A DNA stretch of 64,000 nucleotides, taken from the NCBI RefSeq assembly GCF_004796535.1, contig NZ_SPHY01000006.1, positions 62,001 to 126,000 of the forward strand, in the 5' to 3' direction. This DNA is from Sphingomonas flavalba (lineage in GTDB: Bacteria > Pseudomonadota > Alphaproteobacteria > Sphingomonadales > Sphingomonadaceae). Under the pieces are notes generated by a model. The model did no database searches. It was not told where the DNA came from and worked only from the letters and a program-made list of their open reading frames with translations. Below, one piece after another: positions 43,396-50,407 of this stretch (the stretch's first letter is position 1; every line of letters begins with the position of its first letter). The position numbers were made by a program, and so were the translations under genes.

Positions 43396-45465
43396 ATGGC
43401 AAGGCGGCTGAGAGTAGCGAGTGACGTCGGCGGCACCTTCACCGACATGGTGTGGTGCGAAGTCGATACGGCCAGCGGCACGGCCGGGGCGGTGCAGGCG
43501 GTCAAGGCCGACACCACCCCGCCGGATTTCGAACAGGGGGTGCTGGCCGCCATCGCCAAGGCGGGGGTCGATCTCGGCGCGGTCGACTTCCTCGCCCACG
43601 GGTCGACGGTCGTCATCAACGCGCTGACCGAGCGCAAGGGCGCGCCGACCGGCCTCGTCACCACCGCCGGCTTCCGCGACGTGCTGGAAATCGCGCGCGG
43701 CAACCGGCCGGACCTTTTCAACTTCAACTTCCGCAAGCCGCCGCCCTTCGTCGAGCGCCATCTGCGCCGCGAGATCGACGAACGCACCAACGTGCAGGGG
43801 GAGATCGTACGCGAACCGGCGCTGGACGCTCTTGCCGCCATCGTCGCGCATTTCCGGGCGGAAGGGGTGACGGCGGTCGCCGTCTGCTTCCTCCACGCCT
43901 ATGCCAACCCGGCGAACGAACAGCATGTCGCCCAGCGGCTGCGGGAACTGATGCCGGAAGCATCGGTCATCGCCAGCCACGAGATCAGCCGCGAATGGCG
44001 CGAATATGAACGCACGTCGACGACGGTGCTGTCGGCCTATGTCGCGCCGACGGTCGAACGCTATGTCGGCGCGCTCCGACATGGGCTCAGCGAACGCGGT
44101 CTCGCCGGCGCGCCTTATATCATGCAGTCGAACGGCGGCATCGCCACGGTGGCGGCGGTTTGCCGCAACCCGATCACCATGGTCGAATCCGGCCCGGCAT
44201 CGGGCATCTTCGCCGCCGCCGCGCTCGGCCGGCTGATCGACGAACCAGACCTGCTGGTCCTCGACATCGGCGGCACCACCGCCAAATGCGCGCTGATCGA
44301 AGACGGCGAGGTCAAGGTCGGCACCGATTATTACATCGAGCGCGATCGCAAGCGCCCCGGCTACCCGATCCAGACGCCGGTCGCCGAAATCGTCGAGATC
44401 GGCAATGGCGGCGGCTCGATCGCCTGGGTCGACGACGGCGGCAAGCTGCATGTCGGCCCGCGCTCGGCGGGCGCCCGGCCCGGCCCGGCCGCCTATGGCC
44501 GCGGCGGCGACCAGCCGACGACGACCGACGCCAATCTGCTGCTCGGCCGCATCGATCCCGCCACCTTCGTCGGCGGAGAGGTGGTGCCGGACTGGGCGGC
44601 GATCGACGGCGCCTTCGCCCCGCTCGCCCGGCGGCTGGAGATGGACAACGCCCAGCTCGCCGCCGGCATCGTCCGCATCGCCAATGCCAACATGGTCAAT
44701 GCCCTGCGCCTGGTGTCGACAAACAAGGGGTACGACCCGCGCGACTTTGCCCTGCTGGTCTGCGGCGGGGGGGGCGCGATGCACGGCGTCGCGCTGGCCG
44801 AGGAACTGGGCGTCCGGCATGTCATCGTGCCGGTCAATTCCTCGGCGTTCTCGGCGTGGGGGATGCTGCTGTCCGACCTGCGCCGCGACTATCTGCGCAC
44901 CAGCCTCGTCGACCTGGACGACGGCGCGCGCGCGCAGGTCGAGGCGCTGTTCTCGGAGCTGGAGGCGACTGCAACCGCCGACTTCGCCGAGGACGGCGCC
45001 CAGAACCCGCCCCGGTTCGAACGCTTCGCCGACATGCGCTATCTGGGCCAGGAACACACGGTGAAGGTGCCGATGGCCGGTGCCGACACCCTCGCCGCGC
45101 TGATCGACCGTTTCCATGCGCTGCACGAGAAACGCTACACCTACCGGCTCGACGGCGCGGTCCAGCTGGTCAACGCCCATCTCGTCGCGCTGATCGAGGT
45201 GCCGAAGCCGTCGCTGCCGGAACGGCCGGCGACCGGCGCGCCGCTCGCCACCGCGCGGATCGGCAGCCGCCGCGTCTCGTTCGACCGGCAGGGCGCGCAT
45301 GACGCGGCGATCTACGACGGCCTGGCGCTCGAACCCGGCATGGCCTTCGCCGGGCCGGCGGTGGTGCAGGAACCGTCGGCAACACTGGTCGTGCCGCCCG
45401 GCCACGGCGTCTCGATCGACCGCTTCGGCAACTACCACGTCCACCTTGGCGCAGCGGAGGCCTGA
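43396..45465 (+). CDS. hyuA: Hydantoinase/oxoprolinase family protein, A subunit
   Basis: A 689-aa ASKHA-fold ATPase subunit. It has the family start RVASDVGGTFTDMV (phosphate loop at 9-16), AHGSTVVINALTERKGAPTGLVTT, the ESGPASGIFAAAALG segment, LDIGGTTAKCALI and GGGGAMHGVALAEELG. With HyuB it forms an ATP-dependent enzyme that opens cyclic amides (hydantoins, 5-oxoproline) or, in other branches, carboxylates ketones. HyuB starts two bases after its stop. Substrate choice cannot be read from sequence; the neighbouring avidin-like gene hints at a cyclic urea. Confidence 0.92.
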   Translation: MARRLRVASDVGGTFTDMVWCEVDTASGTAGAVQAVKADTTPPDFEQGVLAAIAKAGVDLGAVDFLAHGSTVVINALTERKGAPTGLVTTAGFRDVLEIARGNRPDLFNFNFRKPPPFVERHLRREIDERTNVQGEIVREPALDALAAIVAHFRAEGVTAVAVCFLHAYANPANEQHVAQRLRELMPEASVIASHEISREWREYERTSTTVLSAYVAPTVERYVGALRHGLSERGLAGAPYIMQSNGGIATVAAVCRNPITMVESGPASGIFAAAALGRLIDEPDLLVLDIGGTTAKCALIEDGEVKVGTDYYIERDRKRPGYPIQTPVAEIVEIGNGGGSIAWVDDGGKLHVGPRSAGARPGPAAYGRGGDQPTTTDANLLLGRIDPATFVGGEVVPDWAAIDGAFAPLARRLEMDNAQLAAGIVRIANANMVNALRLVSTNKGYDPRDFALLVCGGGGAMHGVALAEELGVRHVIVPVNSSAFSAWGMLLSDLRRDYLRTSLVDLDDGARAQVEALFSELEATATADFAEDGAQNPPRFERFADMRYLGQEHTVKVPMAGADTLAALIDRFHALHEKRYTYRLDGAVQLVNAHLVALIEVPKPSLPERPATGAPLATARIGSRRVSFDRQGAHDAAIYDGLALEPGMAFAGPAVVQEPSATLVVPPGHGVSIDRFGNYHVHLGAAEA

Positions 45466-45467
45466 CC

Positions 45468-47141
45468 ATGCAGGACGATCTTTTCACCATAGAGATCATC
45501 AAGGAAGCGCTGGTCGCGATCGGCGACGAGATGTTCGCGGCGCTGATCCGCACCTCGATGAGCCCGATCATCTACGAAACCACCGATTTCGCGGTCGGCG
45601 CCACCGATGCGCGCGGCAACCTGCTGGCGCAGGGCAACGGCGTCACCGGCTTCCTCGCCACGCTCGACACCGCGGTGCAGAGCACCCTGCTCCATTATCC
45701 GGCGCCGGGCGACGTGCGCCCCGGCGACATCTTCATTACCAACAGCCCCTATGAAGGCGGCGGCACCCACCTGTCGGACGTCGTCATCCTGCTGCCGGTG
45801 TTCCACGGCGACCGGCTGATCGCCTGGACGGTCAACAAGGCGCACTGGACGGAGGTCGGCGGTGCCTTCGCCGGCAGCGCCTCGACCCAGTCGACCGACA
45901 TCTATCAGGAGGGGCTGCATTTCCGATTCCTGAAACTCTACGAAGGGGGCCGCATAAACCGCGGCATCGTCGAGATTATCCGCGCCAATGTCCGCCTGCC
46001 GGACAGCACGATCGGCGATCTTCACGCCGGCGTCGCCGCCTGCCGGGTCGGCGGCAACCGGGTGCTGGAACTGGTTGCCAAATACGGGCTGGAGCCGGTG
46101 CTCGGCGCGATGGACGAGCTGCTCGACTATGGCGAGCGGATGACCCGCGCCGCCCTCGCCCGCCTGCCGCAGGGCGTGTTCGAGGCGGAGGACGTGATCG
46201 AGGAGGACGGCGTCGGCAACGGCCCGTTCGCGATCCGGGTCAAGGTGACGGTCGCCGGCGACCGGATGGTCGCCGACTTCACCGGCACCGCCGATCAGGC
46301 GAAAGGGCCGATCAACACCAGCATGGCCGGCCTGGTCACCGCCGCGCGCTGCGCGTTCAAGGCGGTGACCGATCCCGACATCCCGGCCAATGGCGGCTGC
46401 TTCCGCGCGCTGGAGGTGATCTGCCCGCCCGGCACCATCCTGTCGGCGCAAAGCCCGGCGCCGGTCTCGGTCTACTATGAATCGATGATCGCCGCGATCG
46501 AGGTGATGTGGCGCGCGCTGATGCCGCACATGCCGGACCGGCTGCCGGTCGGCCATACCCGCAGCGTCGGCGCCACCTTCATTTCCGGCATCCACCCGCG
46601 CAGCGGCGCCCTGTTCGTGATGGGCGAACCGCTGCTCGGCGGCTGGGGCGCCTCCGCCGGGGCGGACGGCGATAACGGGCAGTTCTGCTGCGGCAACGGC
46701 GAGACATTCAATATCCCGGTCGAACTGGCCGAAAGCCGCTACGGCTTCGAGATCGATCGCTATGCCTTCCGTGAGGATGCCGGCGGCGAAGGGCGCTATC
46801 GCGGCGGCCGCGGCGTCGTGCTCGATTACCGGATCACCGCGGACGAAGCGTTCCTGACCTTCTCGTCGACCCGCACCGTGTCGCGCCCCTGGGCGGCGGC
46901 CGGAGGCTGCGAAGGCTCGCACAACGGCGCCTTCATCTTGCGCGCCGACGGCTCGGAAGAACCCCATACCATGGTCACCGGCCTGCGCGTGGCGAAGGGC
47001 GAGACCATCCGTCTCCTTACCGCCACCGGCGGCGGCTACGGCCCGCCGGCCGAGCGGCCGGCGGCGGCCATCGCGCGCGACATCAGGAACGGCTTCATCA
47101 CGGCTGATCGGGCGAAGGAGGTTTTCGGCCGGCCAGAGTAA
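45468..47141 (+). CDS. hyuB: Hydantoinase/oxoprolinase family protein, B subunit
   Basis: A 557-aa HyuB subunit. Family blocks seen: ALVAIGDEMFAALIRTSMSPIIYETTDFAVGATD, DIFITNSPYEGGGTHLSDVVIL, NKAHWTEVGG (metal-binding region), DFTGTADQAKGPINTS, NGGCFRALEVICPPGTI and the late EDAGGEGRYRGGRGVVLDYRI. Length is typical. It follows hyuA by two bases, implying coupled translation and a 1:1 complex. Confidence 0.92.
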   Translation: MQDDLFTIEIIKEALVAIGDEMFAALIRTSMSPIIYETTDFAVGATDARGNLLAQGNGVTGFLATLDTAVQSTLLHYPAPGDVRPGDIFITNSPYEGGGTHLSDVVILLPVFHGDRLIAWTVNKAHWTEVGGAFAGSASTQSTDIYQEGLHFRFLKLYEGGRINRGIVEIIRANVRLPDSTIGDLHAGVAACRVGGNRVLELVAKYGLEPVLGAMDELLDYGERMTRAALARLPQGVFEAEDVIEEDGVGNGPFAIRVKVTVAGDRMVADFTGTADQAKGPINTSMAGLVTAARCAFKAVTDPDIPANGGCFRALEVICPPGTILSAQSPAPVSVYYESMIAAIEVMWRALMPHMPDRLPVGHTRSVGATFISGIHPRSGALFVMGEPLLGGWGASAGADGDNGQFCCGNGETFNIPVELAESRYGFEIDRYAFREDAGGEGRYRGGRGVVLDYRITADEAFLTFSSTRTVSRPWAAAGGCEGSHNGAFILRADGSEEPHTMVTGLRVAKGETIRLLTATGGGYGPPAERPAAAIARDIRNGFITADRAKEVFGRPE

Positions 47142-47170
47142 AAGCGTAAGCATTGAAATGGAGAGGAAAA

Positions 47171-48313
47171 ATGACCGATTCCACCGCGCCGCTCGGCGGC
47201 GTCTCGTTTCCCATGCAACGCGGACCCTACCAGAATAACGGCGCCAGCCCCTGGTATACCGAAACGACGCTCGGCACCCCCGGTCAGACGCTCAAATTCG
47301 CGATCGACACCGGCACCAACATGGTCTGGTCGACCTCGACCCTCTGCGCCCCGACCAGTTGCCAGCATTACAGCGGCGCCCGCTTCGACTATCAGAAATC
47401 CTCGACCTACACCTGGGTGGACTGCATCCAGGTGCCGTTCAGCTTCGGACCGTGGGGGACGATGCAGGTCGAAACCGGCCAGGATTTCCTGGGCCTGCCC
47501 GGCGGCGTTCGCCTTCCGCTCGTGCTCTATCTGTCGGCCGACTATACCGGCGACCAGTTCGCCCAGCTCGACTGGGACGGCGGCATCGGCATCCCGTCTG
47601 GCAGCCCGTACAAGCAGGGCGACACGACGTTCATCGTCCAGGACATGATGAACAAGGGGCTGATCTCCCCCAACCTTCCGTACGTCGCGTTCGACTGGAA
47701 CGCGGCGACGTCCACCGGCTCCTGCCTGATCGGCGGCGTCGACCCGGCGAAATACATCCCCGACGAAGGCATTTTTCTGCCGTGGACGCCCTACACCCAG
47801 TTTGCTGGCGTCGAATATATCTGGAGCGCCGATCTGAAGGCCTATTTCGTCGGCAACCAACTGGTTGCGCAGAACGTCCAGTTTGCGCTCGATTCCGGCT
47901 CGTCGCAGTTCAAGGGCGACGACGACATCATGAACAAGACACTGTCGCTGCTCCAGGCGATGGGTAACCCGCCGGTGCGGATGGGCTTCGCCGACGGCGG
48001 GATGATCACCATCCCGTCCAACCTCTACAACGTCACGATCCAGGCCGGGCCGGACAAGGGCAAGACCCTGCCGCAGTTCCAGCCGCTCGGCCTGACCGGG
48101 CTGGTGCTGGTCGGCTCGGTGGTGATGGAAAGCTGCTACACCGTCCACGAATATCGCGTCGTTCAGTGCGGGGCGAACCGCTTCTCGCTCGCCCCGGTTG
48201 GCATGTACGTGTTCAACAAGCCCGGCGGGCCGAAGATCGTTACCCCGCCGTCGTCCGGCATCGGCCGCCCGTTCGGCCAGCGTGAGGTCGTGCGCGGCCG
48301 CACCATGGAATAG
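47171..48313 (+). CDS. Pepsin-like (A1 family) aspartic protease
   Basis: A 380-aa protein recognisable as a bilobal pepsin-type aspartic peptidase. The first lobe has YTETTLGTPGQTLKFAIDTGTNMVWSTS with catalytic D46, then WDGGIGIPSG (the usual DGILGLG position). The second lobe has VQFALDSGSSQFKGDD with catalytic D241, and VLVGSVVMESCYTVHE like the strand before the C-terminus. The flap position that is Tyr75 in pepsin appears to be Phe92 (FSFGPWGTM). No signal or propeptide is visible, as in cytoplasmic bacterial shewasins. ATG 47171 has GAGAGGA upstream; a GAGATG-like earlier start in the same frame at 47153 is less likely. Such proteases are rare in bacteria. It lies between hyuB and the avidin-like gene. 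Confidence 0.82.
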   Translation: MTDSTAPLGGVSFPMQRGPYQNNGASPWYTETTLGTPGQTLKFAIDTGTNMVWSTSTLCAPTSCQHYSGARFDYQKSSTYTWVDCIQVPFSFGPWGTMQVETGQDFLGLPGGVRLPLVLYLSADYTGDQFAQLDWDGGIGIPSGSPYKQGDTTFIVQDMMNKGLISPNLPYVAFDWNAATSTGSCLIGGVDPAKYIPDEGIFLPWTPYTQFAGVEYIWSADLKAYFVGNQLVAQNVQFALDSGSSQFKGDDDIMNKTLSLLQAMGNPPVRMGFADGGMITIPSNLYNVTIQAGPDKGKTLPQFQPLGLTGLVLVGSVVMESCYTVHEYRVVQCGANRFSLAPVGMYVFNKPGGPKIVTPPSSGIGRPFGQREVVRGRTME

Positions 48314-48355
48314 CGCCGCAGCGCCCAATCCACCCCCACAAGCAAGGAGGATAAC

Positions 48356-49168
48356 ATGACCCTCGCAGGTACTTGGCAGAACGAATACGGCTCGCAGATG
48401 GTGTTGAGCGAGATCAACGCCAATCTGGTTTGGGGCCAATACTCGTCGACCACCGGCTCGACCGGCAAATACATGGTCATCGGCTATCAGCAGACCGCCA
48501 ATCCCAAGCCGGCCGCCGGCCAGGCGGTGGCGCTCGCCATCGAATGGCACTCGATCGTCGCGGGGCCGGGCGACCCGAGCTGGAACTGGTCGTCGGGCCT
48601 GAGCGGCCAGATCAGCATCCAGAACGGCAAGGAATCGCTGGTCCTCGCCCATGCCATGGTCGCCAGCAGCGATTTTTCCGGCCTGGCGGCAGCCGGCACA
48701 TATATCGACAAACTGACCTACTTCCGCACCGCCACGGCGCCGGACGGAGCCGGGCAGCGGCCGCAGAACGGCGCCGCGCTGGCCGACCCGCTACAAGGCA
48801 CGTGGGAAAGCGCCGACGGCACGATGCTGGCGATCCAGGTCTACCCCTATACCGGCTCCCAGTTCGGCTGGGCCGAGGGCAAGATGCTGTACAACGGCAT
48901 AGTCTGTCCGATCGAGGGCGTGACCGACATCAACGCCCAGGCCAGCGGCCTCAACCTGCAATCGACGGCGATCACCGCCCTGCCGACCCCCACCGGCCCG
49001 GCGATCGCGCTGGCCGGCTGCCTCGACTATCGCAACGGCCGGCTGACCTTGACCAACCTGACCAGCCAGTCGACCGCGTCCAACGCGACCTATGTCGAAA
49101 CGACGGTATCGCAGCTCACCTTCGTCCGCGTCGGCGACATGACCGACCTCGACAAGCTGCGCCGCTGA
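48356..49168 (+). CDS. Tandem avidin/streptavidin-like domain protein
   Basis: A 270-aa protein, ATG 48356 with AAGGAGG five bases upstream. Residues 3-124 read like a streptavidin-type barrel: GTWQNEYGS (W7, N9, S13 match streptavidin W21, N23, S27), GQYSS (Y29, S31 match Y43, S45), IEWHS (W64 for W79), SGLSGQIS, and a final TYIDKLTYF whose D118 matches D128. The Trp residues equivalent to W108 and W120 are missing. Residues 146-262 look like a second, more diverged copy (LQGTWESADGT to VSQLTFVR). No signal peptide is seen. Avidins bind biotin; here the ligand may be biotin with lower affinity or something similar. Last gene of the operon, 42 bp after the protease. Confidence 0.78.
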   Translation: MTLAGTWQNEYGSQMVLSEINANLVWGQYSSTTGSTGKYMVIGYQQTANPKPAAGQAVALAIEWHSIVAGPGDPSWNWSSGLSGQISIQNGKESLVLAHAMVASSDFSGLAAAGTYIDKLTYFRTATAPDGAGQRPQNGAALADPLQGTWESADGTMLAIQVYPYTGSQFGWAEGKMLYNGIVCPIEGVTDINAQASGLNLQSTAITALPTPTGPAIALAGCLDYRNGRLTLTNLTSQSTASNATYVETTVSQLTFVRVGDMTDLDKLRR

Positions 49169-49170
49169 TA

Positions 49171-49208
49171 CCCCCCCTGCTTCTGCACAAGCAGAAGCTC
49201 GGGAGGGG
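49171..49208 (+). terminator. Hairpin at the end of the receptor-avidin operon
   Basis: Two bases after the avidin-like stop, GCTTCTGC (49179-49186) and GCAGAAGC (49191-49198) pair around a four-base loop, extended outside by CCCCCC with GGGAGGGG. It is a strong structure and the right place for transcription to end, but no T-run follows, so it may be a REP-like hairpin. Confidence 0.55.
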
Positions 49209-49280
49209 CGACGAGCGCCATGGATCCGGCGCGCCCCATCGCCTGACGACTGGGAAAGCGCGGCAAGACACCCTCCAGAG

Positions 49281-49307
49281 CGCGGCTTTGAGTCCCTCAG
49301 AGCCGCG
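49281..49307. other. Stable 12-bp stem-loop
   Basis: CGCGGCTTTGAG (49281-49292) pairs with CTCAGAGCCGCG (49296-49307) around a three-base loop, with one G-T wobble. It lies at the downstream end of the acyl-CoA dehydrogenase relic and is followed by TTTCGG on the plus strand. It may be a terminator remnant. Confidence 0.5.
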
Positions 49308-49620
49308 TTTCGGAAGATCCGGCTTGGCGCCGCCGCCGCAACGGCGCTGGCGGAACGGCGAAGGCGAGCAGCAGCGCCGCCTGGCTTCGCCGCAGCCAGG
49401 CGACGGCAACATGGCGGAAGGCGCGGAAGAACGGCGTCGCATTATCGAACGCCCGCGCCTGACCGCCGACGCGTAGCGCGGCGATCGTGTCGCCCACCGC
49501 CGACGGCGCCGCTACGTGGGCTTCCAGCCCGGCGGTCGCCCCGTTTCCGGCACCGTCTCGGCGATCCGCCGGCCGAGGATCGGCAGCGCCGCGTCGTCCG
49601 GCCGCTACGCTCGGCTTCAA
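49297..49620 (-). pseudogene. Acyl-CoA dehydrogenase C-terminal remnant
   Basis: On the minus strand one frame reads AHVAAPSAVGDTIAALR, then DNATPFFRAFRHVAVAWL and RRSQAALLLAFAVP, closely resembling the C-terminal helices of FadE-type acyl-CoA dehydrogenases (family wording is of the form ATPYLRAFGHVVVAWLWL). Just upstream the same kind of sequence continues in another frame (ETVPETGRPPGW), so there is at least one frameshift. No catalytic part of the gene is left. It is a relic, probably of a gene deleted when the neighbouring operon was inserted or rearranged. Confidence 0.6.
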
Positions 49621-49735
49621 ACCTCATTCTCTATGCAAAAATAATTCGCTATACTGTTGATATATAATCCAATAAATTAAGCATATCGTAGATGCATTCC
49701 GTGCTCCCGCAAAAAGCAGGGTCCAGCCATCACCC
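49621..49735. other. AT-rich spacer without a gene
   Basis: About 115 bases of AT-rich DNA between the acyl-CoA dehydrogenase relic and the end of the PPIase gene. CGCAAAAAGC-type and TATA-rich sequence occurs but I see no gene and no convincing promoter for a neighbour. Together with the relic and hairpins it makes up a 567-base stretch with no intact gene. Confidence 0.6.
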
Positions 49736-50407
49736 TTAGTTCCGTGTCGCGCCAGCCCGTCGCCGGTCGATCGCCAGCCCGCACCGTTCTCGTATCGCGG
49801 CAACGGTCGCCCGGCTCGCGCGGTGCACGGCGATGCGCCTGATCCGCACCGGCGGACGCAGGCGCTCCCCGTCCGCCTCCGCGCGGTGGATCTTACGCAC
49901 CACGTCCATGCCGCGGGTGACATGGCCGAACACGGCGAAGCCCTGCCCATCGCGGTTGCGGGGGCCGGCGAAGTCCATCGACGGGCTTGGCTTCACGACG
50001 ATCGAGAAGCTCGACGTCGCCGTGTCCGGTCCCCAGCGCGCCATCGACAGTGCGCCCGCCCGGTGGCGGAGGCCGGTCACCGACGTCCGCTCCAGCGGGA
50101 TCGGCCCGAACGCGTCATGCTCCTCGCCGTCGCGCGCCTCGATCTGGATCACGTCGATCGGCGGGGCGGTGCCATCGTTCCGGTCGCTGCGCACGGTGCG
50201 GAAGAAGCGGCCGCCGTCATAATGGCCGCCCGCGATGTAGCGCAACGCGTTGCAGACGGTGACCGGCGCCGCCGCCAGCGCCAGTGCCGCGTCGATAGGG
50301 CCCCGGTCGGTCTCGATCCGGATCGGCACCTCCGCCACCACCGTGCGCGCGCCCGCCGCCGCCGGCAGCAGCGCCAGCAGGATCGGCGGCAGCGCGCGGC
50401 GGATCAG
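49736..50407 (-). CDS. Cyclophilin-type peptidyl-prolyl isomerase, probable CTG start
   Basis: A periplasmic PPIase of about 223 aa. Cyclophilin features are VCNALRYIAGGHYDGGRFFRTV, GALSMARWGPDTATSSFSIVV and GQGFAVFGHVTRGMDVVRKI; several active-site residues deviate from human cyclophilin A. The only ATG/GTG starts (GTG 50341 or 50338) fall after a clear signal peptide that reads IRRALPPILLALLPAAAGA in the same frame. A CTG at 50407, overlapping the TGA stop of the M1 peptidase gene as CTGA, would start exactly at that peptide, so I use it. It is co-transcribed with the peptidase and may help fold secreted proteins. Confidence 0.82.
   Translation of the reverse strand: MIRRALPPILLALLPAAAGARTVVAEVPIRIETDRGPIDAALALAAAPVTVCNALRYIAGGHYDGGRFFRTVRSDRNDGTAPPIDVIQIEARDGEEHDAFGPIPLERTSVTGLRHRAGALSMARWGPDTATSSFSIVVKPSPSMDFAGPRNRDGQGFAVFGHVTRGMDVVRKIHRAEADGERLRPPVRIRRIAVHRASRATVAAIRERCGLAIDRRRAGATRN

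Noticed and set aside
43207-45444. A 745-codon open frame on the minus strand
   Set aside because: Antisense to hyuA and the receptor end; no recognisable protein features.
48373-49476. A 367-codon plus-strand frame overlapping the avidin-like gene
   Set aside because: It is out of frame with the well-supported avidin-like gene and rich in Arg/Pro/Gln without motifs.
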